NCBI GenBank assembly: GCA_963556145.1
Contig: OY744461.1
Location: 4,092,001-4,156,000 of the forward strand
Reading direction: 5' to 3'
Length of the DNA: 64,000 bases
Origin: Hygrocybe punicea
Taxonomy: Eukaryota; Basidiomycota; Agaricomycetes; Agaricales; Hygrophoraceae
In this document: positions 21,607 through 32,887 of the stretch, one piece after another
Layout: the number at the start of each line of letters is the position of its first letter
How positions within the stretch are numbered: position 1 is the stretch's first letter
The notes under the pieces: generated by a model
Told to the model about the DNA's origin: nothing
Databases searched by the model: none
The model's input: the letters and a program-made list of their open reading frames with translations, nothing else
Position numbers and translations under genes: made by a program

Positions 21607-24600
21607 CTATGAATCACCGGAGATTCTCGAGGATGATTGGTGGCGCTGTCGTTTCTTCCAGTTGAAGTCAGGGTGTTCGTTGTGGAAATCTTCGATTGCT
21701 TCTGCGGCGCCTTCGAGATTTCGGAGTGGTTCCCATGAATTTTCAGAGGTATTATATCCCTCCCACTTGATCAGGTACTGTTTTTGGTTGCGCCATAGCC
21801 AGCCATCAAGTACTTTCTCTACTTCGTACCGTTCTTCCCCTTCTACGACAATTGGCGGGGGTGGAGGTGGTGTCCGGCCTTCGATCGGATCGGGTTTGTG
21901 TGGGTATAGAAGGTTTACGTGGAAGACTGGGTGGATCTTCATCTTGGCTGGTAACTCGAGTTCGTAATTGAGGGGTGAGAGTTTTCTCTTTATCGTATAG
22001 GGTCCGAGGCATTTATCAGCGAGTTTCTTTGATGGGGCTGTTGTCGTGATGTTCTGGGCGTCGAGCCAGACTTTGGTTCCTTCTGGGAAGTCTGGGGGTT
22101 CTGCGTGTTTTTTGTCGTAATAGTGTTTGATTGTTTCTTGTGACAGGCGGAGTGCGGAGGATATCTCGGTTTGGAGTGATTGAATTCTATCGGCGAGTTC
22201 GTCGGCTTTCGGAACCGAGGAGCTGGCAACTTGGGTTATAATGGAGTGTGGGTGGTATCCTCGTGATGCGTAAAAAGGGGAGTGTTTGGTGGATGAATGA
22301 ACTCTGTTGTTGTAGGCAAATTCGGCCATCGGGACGTATTTTACCCAGTCGTTCTGTCGGTAATTGCAGAATATCCGAATGTATTGCTCGAGTTCCTGGT
22401 TAATCCGTTCGCTTTGTCCATCTGTTTGGGGATGGAATGCCGTGGAGAGTGCGCCTTCTATCCCGAGGCGTTTGAACACCCCTTTCATCAGTTTCGAGGT
22501 AAATTGTGGTCCTCGATCGGATATCATTTTCTTTGGGAGTCCATGGAGTCTCCAAATATGGTTGATATATAGATCGATCGTTTGCTCTGTGTCGATGTCG
22601 GAGTTACAGGGAATGAAGTGTGCTTCTTTTAGGGTGTGGTCGGCTACGACCCAGATGGAGTCATAGCCATCGGATTCTGGAAGTTGTACTATGAAGTCGT
22701 TTGTGACGGTCTCCCAGGGTCGTTCGTTGGTCGGGATTGTCTGCAGTCGGCCTGGTGGTCTCCGCGGTGTGTTTTTCTTCCGGTTACAGGTATCACAGGA
22801 TTCAACGTATTTTTTTACATAGGTGGTTATCCCTGGCCACCAGTAGTTCCTGGATACGAGTTCGGTTGTTTTATGGACTCCAGCGTGCCCCGCTGGTAAT
22901 ATGTTGTGATGTAATCGGAGTATTTCCTGCCGGATGTCAGGGTCGTTTGGAACGTAAACCTTTCCTTTGTACAGAACAAGGTTGTCTTCGGTGTTCCAAT
23001 CTTCGAGTCCCTTCTTGAGCTTCCGGGGGCTTTTCTGATTGATGGCTTCTAGCGCTATGCGGACTTCTCCATCGAGTCGGTCGGACTGTCGGATCCTTTT
23101 CAGGATTGGATGGTCTTCGATAACACTTCCATGTCCCCGTCGCATTGCTTTTATCTTGAAGCTTTCTGGTTTTAGGAGGGTCTGTCCTTGGTTATCTGGC
23201 TCTGGGGGTTCGTGGTCGACCCTTCGGGAGAGTTGGTCTGGCTTCCCTCCAAGTCTCCCCGGGCGGTGTTGTATTTCGTAATCGAAGCGTGTGAGGAATA
23301 GGCTCCACCTGGCTTGTCTCCTTGTGAGAGTTCGTGCGGAGGCAAAGTACGTGAGGTTCTGGTGATCGGAGATTACCATAATTTTGTGCTTTGCTCCTTC
23401 AAGGAAGTGCCTCCATTCTTCAAGTGCTCGGATGATTGCGAGGAGCTCTTTGTCATAGATCTCGTAGTTTCGTTCGGCATTGTTCATTGCTTGTGAGAAG
23501 AAGGCGATAGGATGGATAACTCCTTCCTGGTCTCGTTGGGACAGCACGGCCCCTGTCGCAAAATCCGATGCATCACATTCTACTATGAAGGGCATCTCCT
23601 GATCCGGCATTGACAGTACTGGGGTCATGGTGAATGCTTTCTTTAGGGTGCTGAATGCTTCGTCTTGTTTGGGTCCCCATTCCCATTGCTGGTTCTTCCG
23701 TAGGAGTGAGGTGATCGGTTTCGCAGTGTGTGAGAAGTCTTCGATGAACCGTCGATAGAAGTTGGCAAAGCCAAGGAATTTCTGGACATCCTTGACTTTC
23801 TTGGGGGTGGGCCAGTCGAGTATGGCATTGACCTTCGTCTTGTCCATTTCGACTTTCCCTTTGCTGACGATGTGTCCCAGGTATTCTATCTTTTTTTGGA
23901 AGAACTTGCATTTTTCTGGCTTACAGAAAAGGTCGTTTTCTCGAAGCCTTCTAAGGACTTCTCGCACGTGCTCGGTGTGTTCTTTTCGATTCTTCGAGAA
24001 GATTAGGATGTCGTCTAGATAGACAATAACAAAATGATTAATGACATCGTGGAGCAGATCATTCATCATTTTCTGGAATGTGGCCGGCACGTTGCACATG
24101 CCGAAGTACATTACCGTTGGTTCGAAGAGTCCAAACTCTGTAATGAACGCGAGTTTGTGCTCCTCCCCTTCTTTTATTCGGATGTTGTTATATCCCCATC
24201 GTAGGTCCAGTGATGTGAATATTTCGGCTCCTGCCATCCGGTCAAGAAGTTGCTGTGACAATGGTAGGGGATACCGGTTCTTAATGGTCTTCTCATTTAG
24301 TTTTCGGTAATCTTGAACCGGTCGAAGGGTTCCATCTTTTTTCTTTACGAAAAAGAATGGTGCTGCGTATTCAGAGTGGGACTCTCGGATATATCCTTTG
24401 GCTAATTGTTCGTCTAGCCATTCTCGTAGGGTCGTTCGTTCCTTCGGGGATATTGGGTAGAGTTTCGATCGGGGTGGTTCGGTGTCTGGTTCTAGATCTA
24501 TTGAGAGATCGTATGGCTTCCGCCTGGGCATCCGTTCAGATTCCTCTTTTGAAAAGACATCTCGGAAGTCCTGGAACTCTCTAGGGACTAGTTCCTCGAA

Positions 24601-25253
24601 TGTCCTTTCCCCTTCTTTTATCGTAGTTGCTTCTGCAAGGATTGAGGATAGCGTCCGTCCTGCTTTGATCTCTTCGTGGATACTCTGAAAGTCCTCCGGC
24701 TCCATCTCTAGCTCTTGTTCGATTTCCGTCTCGGTCTCTTCCAGCTGTGTGGCGGAGATCTGCTGGGTTGTTGTTGTTGTTTTCGGTTCACAGTTTCTTC
24801 GTTGACATTTCCCTGTGCACCGTGGGAATGTGATTGTCTCCTTTTCGAAATCCAACTGTGGGTTGTGTGTTCGTAGCCAGTTGATGCCGAGTATTATGTC
24901 ATCTGATCCGATGTCAGCAATGTAGAACCGTGTTGTCTCCAAATGATCTTTGATTCGCATGTCGATTTCGGTGTAATGTGTGATGTCCCCTGAGATGTTG
25001 GGCGAGTCATCGATGTTGTTTAGCTCGAGTGGCTTTCGTAGTTTTTTCATTGGTAGGTTGTTTTTCCTGACAACTCTTTGAGACATGAAGACGTTGGTTG
25101 CCCCACTATCCAGCATAGCTAGTGTGCTCATAGGTTTCTTTTCCCCGGTCAATTCAACGGTAAAGTATATTTGTCTTGAGTGGGGGTTAAGATCGCTATG
25201 ATACACGCTGCTAACTTTCTGGATTGGTTCCTGAACAATCGTGGGTTCTTTGT
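21607..25253 (-). CDS. pol: Gypsy Pol polyprotein with chromodomain
   Basis: About 1200 residues ending at 21607. Order: aspartic protease (MLDSGATNVF); reverse transcriptase (IFTSLDLRWGY, then YLDDILIF near residue 400); RNase H (FIVECDASDF, YDKELLAI, ISDHQNLTY); integrase with HHCC finger (AGHAGVHKT, CDTCNRKK) and DDE residues (TNDFI, SDRGPQF, NQELEQY); C-terminal chromodomain (YEVEKVLDGW, YLIKWEGY, NSWEPL). No ATG opens this frame near its start. The frame runs through the gag stop in the -1 register, so -1 frameshifting is the likely expression route; a classic heptamer was not found. RT has YFGMCNVPATFQ where PFGLCNAPATFQ is usual, and integrase has VVADHTLKEAHF, both mild departures. 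The frame is uninterrupted, so the element may be competent. Confidence 0.95.
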
Positions 25254-26807
25254 TCAGGTTTGGGGAAAATCCTCCCCTGGTTCCGTTATTTCATGATTTT
25301 CTTCGGCTCTGGCCGTCTTGGCCTTGGCCTTCCTGTCTGGGCAGTTTTTGCTCATGTGTCCGAGGCGGTTGCATTGAAAGCACCTTCCTTCGCGTAATCG
25401 TTTGGTTCTTTCTTCTTCGGTAAGACGTCCAGCTTTTACCGTTTCTCCCTTGGGATCAGGTCCTCCTTTTGTCTCTTTCGGTTTGAACCGTTCGGGTTCT
25501 TTCTTCGGAGTTGTTCGTTCGAACTCCTTTCGTTCGGCCTGCCTATCGCGGATTCGGGCCTCGAATTCTAGGCAGACAGCCAACATTGCGTTGACTGTGG
25601 TCGGCTTGACGATGGTCACCATCAAGTTTTTGATGCTCTCTTTCAGGCCTTTGTAGAAGATTTGTACTAGGGCCGGTTCGTTGTATCCACTCTGGGTTGC
25701 CAAGTTGATGAACTCGGTGTGGTACTCCGCCATGGTGGATGTTTGTCTAATTCGTTCAAGAGCGTTTCGGGCATCTTGTTCTTCGTTGATCGGTCCCCAT
25801 AGTTCGGCGGCGCGGTCGAGAAGTTGATTGAAATGATTGATGAAGGGGCTGGGGAATGGTCTGCTCATGGTTTTGAGGATGTTCGTGGCCCAAGTCCCTG
25901 GGGCCTCTCCCCCGAACCAGCTCAGGAGGTAGACACATTTGTTTTGTTCCCGTGCGAAGTACTCTGGGAAGTGTGAAAAGTAGATGTGCGCTTTTATGAC
26001 AAATGATGTCCATTGTGATCGGTCTCCTGTGAATGGTCCGGGTGCGGTTGGTTTTGGGAATTTGGGAGCTGGTGCCGGAGCAGCATGGTAGTGGACTGGT
26101 CCCCCCACTGGTGGTCCTCCTCCGGGTGGTGGTCCTCCTCCGGGGGGTCCCCAGCCTGGAGGTCCTCCGCCCGGTGGGCCTCCGCCAGGTGGTCCCCCAA
26201 CTGGAGGTCCTCCTGGTGGTTTGTCCTCGCTGCGCCACCAGTATGGAGGTTTGGGGCCTGGGGGACCTCCCTTAGGTGGTTCTCTGGGAGGTTCCTTCTC
26301 GCCTCCGGGCTCTGGTTCGGCCGGTCCCTTTCCTTTCTCTTGGTCCGATCCTTCCCTTTCATCTCCCTTCTCTTGGTCTTCATCATCGCTATAGTGGACC
26401 CGTCTCTTGATGAACAGGTCCCCTGATTCTTCGGTGTCCCCTGGTTCCTGGTAGGATTCCAGTGGGGCCGCACCCCAATAACCGGGGTCTTCGGTAGGGT
26501 CAGGGCTTTCTGGTGTGAGCGCCGGCTTGGGTAGGTCTGTGCTTGTCCAGGCACGGGTTGTGGTCTCCGTTGGTGTTCTGGGTCTTTCCGGCAGGCCGGT
26601 GCTTGTCCAACGAGTTTGGACTGGTGTCTTGGGTCTTTCTGGTATCATAGTACCTTTCGTTGGGAATCGTTCCGAAAGGCGTCTGGTTTCTTCTCGGGCC
26701 GCCCTTCGTATGTCATGGGCGGGTTTGTCAGGGGTAAGGGAGTGAGAGCCGCTGGCTGGTTTTCGTAGTCCGGAGGCGAATTGTGTCGTAATGGATGAGG
26801 CGGACAT
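25254..26807 (-). CDS. gag: Gypsy Gag with CCHC zinc knuckle
   Basis: 517 residues from ATG 26807. N-terminal half is Pro/Glu/Arg-rich with a long Gly-Pro repeat tract (26090-26290 on the DNA). A capsid-like domain follows, including the YFAREQNKCVYLLSWFGGEA region and PGTWATNIL. One CX2CX4HX4C knuckle (CFQCNRLGHMSKNC) is near the C-terminus. It forms the particle shell and binds element RNA. The reading frame ends at 25254, just inside the -1 open pol frame. Confidence 0.93.
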   Translation of the reverse strand: MSASSITTQFASGLRKPASGSHSLTPDKPAHDIRRAAREETRRLSERFPTKGTMIPERPKTPVQTRWTSTGLPERPRTPTETTTRAWTSTDLPKPALTPESPDPTEDPGYWGAAPLESYQEPGDTEESGDLFIKRRVHYSDDEDQEKGDEREGSDQEKGKGPAEPEPGGEKEPPREPPKGGPPGPKPPYWWRSEDKPPGGPPVGGPPGGGPPGGGPPGWGPPGGGPPPGGGPPVGGPVHYHAAPAPAPKFPKPTAPGPFTGDRSQWTSFVIKAHIYFSHFPEYFAREQNKCVYLLSWFGGEAPGTWATNILKTMSRPFPSPFINHFNQLLDRAAELWGPINEEQDARNALERIRQTSTMAEYHTEFINLATQSGYNEPALVQIFYKGLKESIKNLMVTIVKPTTVNAMLAVCLEFEARIRDRQAERKEFERTTPKKEPERFKPKETKGGPDPKGETVKAGRLTEEERTKRLREGRCFQCNRLGHMSKNCPDRKAKAKTARAEENHEITEPGEDFPQT

Positions 26808-27007
26808 ATGCAAGGGTTTGGATAAAACTTTGACCTAATGTCACGACTAGCGGTCGTGTGATGGATCAGTGGACCAAACGGTTGCTCGATGTCGGCGGTA
26901 ATAGAGGCAGGGTTTTCAGGGATAAGGTTTCGGTGATGTAATTTGGATGAAGTTTGTTACGTCTAGTACGACTGCTAGGAGTAATACAAGAGGTCAAAGT
27001 TAGGGAT

Positions 27008-27439
27008 CTACGTGCTTCTCGCTCGATGTTTTTTATACCCTTCGTCCCCTCCCGCAGCCTCTGTGAGTCGTATGAGCACCGACTCACTTTTAGTCGCCCT
27101 GTGAGTAGACGCGTCAGCTCTGCTGCGGTACCCTACGTTTGTCATCGCCGGAACTGCGGTGCCGGTACGTTCCGTAACTACGTGGCATCGGCCTGTCGTG
27201 TCATGGGTGGGTCCGCAAGGGGACACGTCACCTCGGCGGCTTGATTCGTTGTTGTTGCTGCTGCCGTGTGACGTGTCGTTGCCGTGGATTGTGGGGGGTC
27301 GGAATACCTCGAATGTTGATAGGGGGATCTCGGGGTCGATCACCCCGTGGATTCGTCGTACTCCTCGGATTACTGTTGCGAGGAGGAACGCGTATACGAT
27401 AATGATAGCGATAACGGCGGCAGCGATTGATGGTGTCAT
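27008..27439 (-). CDS. Second copy of candidate LTR membrane protein
   Basis: 5' LTR copy of the 20159-20590 frame, differing by one residue outside this ATG-started core or within it (Asp/Asn from the single LTR substitution is in the overlapping frame). Same uncertainty as the first copy. Confidence 0.28.
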   Translation of the reverse strand: MTPSIAAAVIAIIIVYAFLLATVIRGVRRIHGVIDPEIPLSTFEVFRPPTIHGNDTSHGSSNNNESSRRGDVSPCGPTHDTTGRCHVVTERTGTAVPAMTNVGYRSRADASTHRATKSESVLIRLTEAAGGDEGYKKHRARST

Positions 27440-27643
27440 GATTCGGTCTTTGACAGGTGTGGGTGGTGATGGTGTGGGTGGGGTGTCTATTGTCTTCGTG
27501 TGAATGATGGGAAGAATGGTGTCGTCTGATGGAAAGCGGAGTTCTGAACGTCTGGTCACGTGCGGGTCTTGCTGGCAGTTGCCGGTGGACCGTTCTTGGT
27601 GATAGGGTCTTCTTGGTTGTGTATAAAGCTTGGTGGTTTCTGC

Positions 27644-28258
27644 ATGCTTGTCCTGCAGAAATGCGATGTGTCTCCACCCTTATCACCAAGTCACTTTCTT
27701 CAAGGCTTCTTCGCTCTTCTCCCCAACCCCAGTTATCAAGGTTAATTGTTATACGTTCCACCACCTTATACAACTCTCAGCTTCTGATCGGGATCTCTAT
27801 TGGGCTCTGGGTCGGTGTTTCGCTTGCGGGAAGGCTAGGCATCGCACGGAGTGTTGCCCGCTGGTTAAGGTACACAAGGTCCTTCTGTGCCAGTTACTGG
27901 CCGACCCATACCGTGAGTGCTTTGGTCGGTGGAACATCTGGGGTCTTCTGATTGAGTCTTTATTCTAGAATTGGATGATGCGTGGAGGTCGGAGGAGTCG
28001 TCCCCCGAGATACCATCGCTAGTCACAGTGAGCTGGGGCTCATCGTCTGAGGACCTGAGGGGTCCTTCTCCGGAGCCAGTTGGGGATCTGACTTATCGTG
28101 AGTCTGGCTTCCCACTGCCATTCGGGGTGGCATCGAGGTTTATGGTTGTTTGTCGCACAGCGATTGAAAGGTCTTTGGAAAGGGAGGTTGAGCGGTTCCT
28201 GGATGACATGCGCGTCCAGTTGGGGTCGTCGGTCTCGGATGCGATTACTGTAGAATAG
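27644..28258 (+). CDS. Second copy of candidate antisense zinc-knuckle protein
   Basis: 5' LTR copy of 20795-21409 with the same proposed exons shifted by 6849 (27644-27740, 27781-27912, 27969-28258). This copy faces into host-side hAT DNA, so antisense transcripts from it would run out of the element. Confidence 0.38.
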
Positions 28259-29105
28259 TGTAATTGCATCATCTGTACTTGTATCTGGTCTGGTGCCCCT
28301 TCTAGGGGTTTTGCGAATGTAATGTCTCCCCCGCTCTGCAGGGTGTGTGAATCGTAAGGGTTTGTCTGACAATCTGTCAAAGATCGTCATGAAAATAAGT
28401 GGTATCTGAGGAAAAATGTATGGGGGTGACGTATTTTCATGACAACGTTGACACCAGCGACACCGGCGACGTTGGTGAGGACGTGGACGTAGCAGTTGCT
28501 AGGTCAAAGAGTGGGAGTGAAGGTTGCTGTGAAGTTGAGGCTTGTGGAGGTGAAAGTGAGGTGAAGGGACCATCACTGGGAGAACTCGATGGTAATCGGA
28601 ATGTGACTTGTCGAATGGGTATGATTGGGCTGCCAGAAGAGAATAAGTTGGGTGGGTTGTGAGAAGAAGCTGCGACAGGCGTCTTCCTTTGTTGACGATG
28701 ACGGCGTGAGCAAGGAGATGGTGTAAATAGAATATCGACAGCTGCTGCTGCATTGTTTGGGTCATTAGCTTTTGCAGAAAGAATCCTTCGCCGAGCACAG
28801 TCCAATATCGCAGGCCCCACCTGTCGAATCGGTGTAATGGCTGGGATGGTAGGTCTTGATAGAAAGCCAGGACCAAAGGGATCGTCGATGTCTACTTCAA
28901 CGGCCTTACCCTTTCCTTTGTCTCAATGGATCGCTTCAGGAGTTGGAGTGGACGGTTGAGGTACTGGATATGTATGAGTATGTCAGCACCGTATATGAGT
29001 GGGTTTAAAAGTGAAATATCTACCTTGAATTCGGAAGGATGTTTGAAGCGCGCCATTTGCAAAGGCAGTCGTCTTGGACTTTTTGGCTCCACGTCGAGGA
29101 GGCAT

Positions 29106-30590
29106 ATTGGTCTAAAGAGTTATGCAAAGTTCAGTCAAATATATGATGACTGACGTGAATTTCAATTTAACAGACCTCCAGACACGATAGCTCAACTACA
29201 TTTCCAAGGGTGTAACCGATCTCAATCAAGACGTATTGCAACTTGTGTGCATGCTGTATGACTATTGTCCTGCCATGAACGCTACTAACAATTACATTTC
29301 TCCTGTACAACGTGGTGAATAAGTTGAAGATGCAGACATAACCGGGCGAGTTTGATGGTGGATGTATGAAATACACATGAAATACAAATTATTGGTAAAA
29401 GTACAATAGAAAAAATATGAACGTCTCAGTAGTGGCAAAGGGAAAAAAACGTGGAGATTAAAAAAACACAGTGCTAAGCGAAACAGCATGCAGACACATG
29501 TATCGAGGGTGTGGCCTTGATCTGTCCCTTGTGTCAAACGGGCAGATCCTGGTGCAAGATATGAATAGGATGACAACCCATTGCGAAGAGGGGGATAAGT
29601 CAACGTACCCAGAGCCGGGGAAGCAAAGAGTAGGGGGAAGACGACGCCAGCCATAGCAAAATGGCAGATAAGAACCTCAGTGTCGGCATCGGCAGATAAC
29701 ACAACCAGGAAGGAACATCTCCCTATGATTCAATCAAGGGGAGAGGAGAGACAAGAATCTCCCTATGATTCAATCAAGGGGAGATGAAGAGAAAAGACTT
29801 AGAATGGCGCTCAACAGTAACTCGATCATGTGACCGTGAGACTTGAGCTTCACCATACCGTGACCGTAAGAGCCTTATGTTCTTCTCAACCATCTTTGCC
29901 AGTGCCGAGCACCAGCAAAGACTTGTCCCCGTCGCTTTCTACCATCTTTGCCAGTGCTGAGCACCGCAAAGTCTCGTCCCTGTTGTCTCTGCGTCTCCCT
30001 GTCTTCGGCCTTCATCATCTTATTTTCTAGTCCATATTTCACGTCCTTCCATCTGTTTCACTAGTGCTGGGCACTCAAACTTTTCACAAGTCATCGCCTT
30101 TTCCTATCCCCCTGTGTACTGGGGGTGTCTCGACATCTTCTACCTGTGGTCTCTCTCATAATACTTGCAATGATTTGCGTGTTGCACTTGGTGATTTCGT
30201 GTCAGCCTGCATGTAGCAACATCCTCACATTCTCCCTGTAGACAACTCGGTTGAGGGCATCAGCGGAATATATTGGACATTTGCCCTGGACTATCTGTTC
30301 TTTCAAGGTGAGTCAGTCGAACCCTGCATTGCAAAAAATGATGTCTAATTTTGATGGGACTAGCCTACTCTCCCACCTGCAAGGACCATTCTCTCCTTCG
30401 TGGTGGAACATGATTTTGTCAAACAAATTTTGTCCTGGTTCGAGTATTCGGAGTCGAGGATGTAATCATGATGGCAGTCAACAATCTCAGTGAGAGCAGT
30501 TATATTTCTCGAATAGCAATAATTATTCTGATTTCTTTCATCTTATGGTTCTCTTGCACACTCCAAGACTATCAACATGGCATTGGAGAC
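29106..30590. other. hAT interior without recognisable gene
   Basis: No credible coding region. Holds a 28-bp tandem pair (CTCCCTATGATTCAATCAAG words near 29725 and 29761) and two copies of ACCATCTTTGCCAGTGC plus GAGCACC (29886, 29941), with a related AGTGCTGGGCACT near 30061. These are palindromic subterminal-type repeats comparable to those on the left side. Confidence 0.5.
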
Positions 30591-30636
30591 AACAATTTAG
30601 CCCTTGCCATGTACAACCTCTGCTCGACAATGGATC

Positions 30637-31150
30637 CCCTTTGGAACTCTTTGATGGTTGGAGGGTTTAAAGATAGCGGTAAACTATCACTCATCGATTC
30701 CTTAGCTGGCGAACTCGGTCTTGATATCTATGTCGTCAGCCTTTCTTGAAGCCGAATCCTAGCATAAGTACTGCATAAGTGATAATACTTTGACGACATT
30801 AATGGGATATGTTTCAATCAGGCAAGTCGCTTTCTCGCATGGCTATACATTTACGTGCTCCGTCAGTCGTGACATTATGTCCACCTATGAACACAACTGA
30901 AACTACTCACACTTCAAGGCTACGTCTGTGTGGACTCTTAAACAGCCTCGATGGTGTCACTGCTGCTGAAGTCAGGTATGTCGACCCTCCAAATAAAATA
31001 AAATAAAATAAAAGTAAAAATTAGGAGACATAATTTTGCTGCCTCTTATTTGCTACAACGAACCACATTGAGTGTCTGGATCCAGCGAAACTGGACGTTT
31101 GGGTCAACAGAACGAACGCAAGCCAAGAGTGTCTTCATATGGCTTCCCTT
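30637..31150 (+). pseudogene. BCS1-like AAA ATPase fragment carried by the hAT
   Basis: Three separated stretches match the BCS1-type AAA domain in order: SLIDSLAGELGLDIYVVSLS with a ruined P-loop (GGFKDSGKLS in place of a GxxGxGKT site), then SRLRLCGLLNSLDGV, then TNHIECLDPAKLDVWVN, where the usual SRPGRM (arginine-finger area) is deleted. Stops and shifted frames separate them. BCS1 proteins translocate folded substrates in mitochondria, and the family is expanded in mushrooms. This copy cannot be an active ATPase. It lies inside the hAT, downstream of the transposase start, as captured cargo or an older insertion. Confidence 0.7.
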
Positions 31151-31489
31151 ACAAACCCTCTCGCATCTCAGTAACGCCCGAAGCATTGACAACGTGAGCT
31201 TCTTTCTATAGGTCAGATTTAATGGCTCAATGTTTCATCTCTTCAGTATCAAATGGTGACTGTTACAAGTTACAATACGACATGGTTGTTCATCAAGGTA
31301 ATTGAGACTATGTAGATGCAATAATTATTCAGTATTATTATATTTTACACCAAAATCTATCCTTCATTAGCACAGCAGTCGTCTGGTGATGTTTTGAGCC
31401 TTGGGCAATGCCAGAAAACCAGTTGCGAGCCAGCAAACACTCCGGAAACCTCAAAATCATTATATTTCCTAATTTGGAAATTTTGTAAC

Positions 31490-31614
31490 GGCTCAAAACG
31501 GCTAGCCACGGCTAAGCCGAGGTTTAACCGTTAGCCGTAGCAACGGCTCGGCTCAGCTAATCATCGGCTCGGCTCAATCGGCTAACGGTTTCGGACCGAG
31601 CCGTGGCAACACTA
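31490..31614. repeat. Right terminal and subterminal repeats of the hAT
   Basis: Mirror of 9645-9762: CGGCTAAGCC, AACCGTTAGCC and GGCTCGGCTCA words, ending GAGCCGTGGCAACACTA. Confidence 0.8.
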
Positions 31615-31622
31615 CTCACAAG

Positions 31623-32887
31623 TCCATTCCAGCTGCCTCCGCCATGTTCAAGCCCCCAACATCGTGTCATGTCACCATGCCTCACGACCTGGAATATTTG
31701 ACATCCACGGCCCCTCATGTGTTCATTGTCCCACCCACCACCTCGTACTGCATCCCAGAGCCCCACAGGACCACTCCCAGGTCCGTGCAAGCCGCCCCAG
31801 CTGCGTTCGAACCCTCAACGCCATGCCATGTCACTCGACATCATACCCCCACATCCCACCATCCGAGGCCAATGACCATCGCATACAACCACCCCCACGC
31901 TCTCATTCATGCCCCCGCACCTCGGCATGGTCCTCTTCTGTCCCAAATGAACCCACACCCATCCCTCTTCGTCCCACGCGAGCCGCCACGTCACCCCACG
32001 TCGACCCCCACTCTTGGTCCCCAATTCCCAGCCATCCCTGGCCTCGTCCACTCCCATTCGACTACCTACAGCCTCGACCAACCCCACAACGCCCCTCAAG
32101 TCCATTCGTGGGCCCAAATGAAGCCCCCAGTTGGTTACAACTGTGAACCCGCATCCACCAGCTGCCCAAACCCATTCCCCAACCCGATGCACTGGCAATT
32201 GAATCCCTCCACCCACATCCAAGCCTCGATACCCCCGTCAATGCACCCATCATCGTTCCCAATCCCGCACAATGACCTTGGACCCCCGCTTCCCTATGAC
32301 TGTGAACCTGCACCTACCAGCCCCCCAAACCCGTTCCCTGACCCCACGCACCCACAATCAAGTCCCTATGCCTATGTCCACATCCATGTCCCTGCACCCT
32401 TGTCCGCGTCCCTGTTGTCATTCCCAGCCATCCCTACACCGCCCCCGCACCTGACATCACCTTTTCCTTTGTCCTCCCCTGTCCACAAACCTTCCACCTT
32501 CAATGATGACCTCATTCCCTCTTGCTTCGCCATTGCCATCACCGCCTTCAACTCTGATACCCCCCGATCACCTTCCACAGGTTCTCACAGATTTCTTTAG
32601 AGTAGCTTCACCCTCAGCACCCTCAACACCCGAACCCATGTCTACCCAGTTCCTTGCTGCCAACAATGAAACCCTGATTACCTTGCATGCTATCGAGCAG
32701 ACAGTGGCTAAGCTGGCCCATCGATTGGAGATGCTGGAGATTTATGTCTTGGCTGACTATTGAGGTTTTGTTTAGTTTTATATTTGAGTATTTTACCCTC
32801 CCACTCTCGTTCCCACCCTTTTCTTTTATTTCTTCGTCATCTTTGTGTTTATGACTGAGGGCACTCATTATTAGAGTTCCCTGTGGA
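31623..32887 (+). other. Internal region of outer LTR element, right part
   Basis: C-rich continuation of 8059-9636. Near its end a frame (32503-32763) finishes with a non-repetitive Leu/Ile-rich helix (TLHAIEQTVAKLAHRLEMLE), possibly the C-terminus of a degenerate gag-like protein. The 3' LTR follows after TGAGGGCACT and a further 30 bp. Confidence 0.4.

Larger units (their letters stand above)
19990..28444 (-). mobile_element. Ty3/Gypsy chromovirus, nearly new insertion
   Basis: Full-length element of 8455 bp, TSD ACGTT on both sides. LTRs 19990-21595 and 26839-28444 are 1606 bp each; one difference was noticed (C at 20441, T at 27290). Gag and pol lie on the minus strand. A polypurine tract (AGGAGGGGGGTAA on the minus strand, 21596-21608) adjoins the 3' LTR, confirming orientation. 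No TGG-type tRNA primer site follows the 5' LTR (internal sequence begins TTAGGTCAAAG), so priming may be unusual. Pol ends in a chromodomain. It sits in the hAT transposase linker. Confidence 0.95.
26839..28444 (-). repeat. 5' LTR of the Gypsy element
   Basis: 1606 bp copy of 19990-21595, offset 6849; one substitution noticed. Confidence 0.95.
13398..29105 (-). pseudogene. hAT transposase with BED zinc finger, split by two retroelements
   Basis: The gene survives in three blocks: 29105-28445, 19989-19807 and 16015-13398. N-terminus MPPRRGAKKS at 29105; Ser/Pro-rich linker; a BED-type finger (DVWTFFKK, CMFC, then RRHLIEEH); TMDMWSD and WITLDNASNNDTF around the first two catalytic Asp; CFPHIVNLACKA; and the C-terminal dimerisation/catalytic block with PCERVFLSSKE and MEALQLLKY. 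About ten short introns separate the exons. Damage: an in-frame TGA at 28925-28923 (CGA origin likely), the Gypsy element in the linker (TSD ACGTT) and an LTR element at the CMFC site, 4 bp from a splice donor. The remaining exons look intact, so loss of activity is recent. It encoded the enzyme that moved this hAT. Confidence 0.85.
9645..31614 (-). mobile_element. hAT DNA transposon with two convergent genes, heavily invaded
   Basis: The ends are exact inverted repeats of at least 20 bp, starting TAGTGTTGCCACGGCTCGG. They are flanked by an 8-bp TSD CTCACAAG (9637-9644; 31615-31622), the hallmark of hAT. Subtracting the nested insertions leaves about 9.3 kb. Cargo: ORF2 (10305-13276, plus), the transposase (13398-29105, minus) and a BCS1-like fragment (30637-31150, plus). 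CGGCTAA/GGCTCGG words crowd both termini and are likely transposase contact sites. It inserted into the outer LTR element's internal region. Confidence 0.85.

Noticed and set aside
29292..29702. 136-codon minus frame in the hAT
   Set aside because: No ATG-proximal domain and unusual Leu/Phe/Tyr composition from AT-rich antisense DNA.
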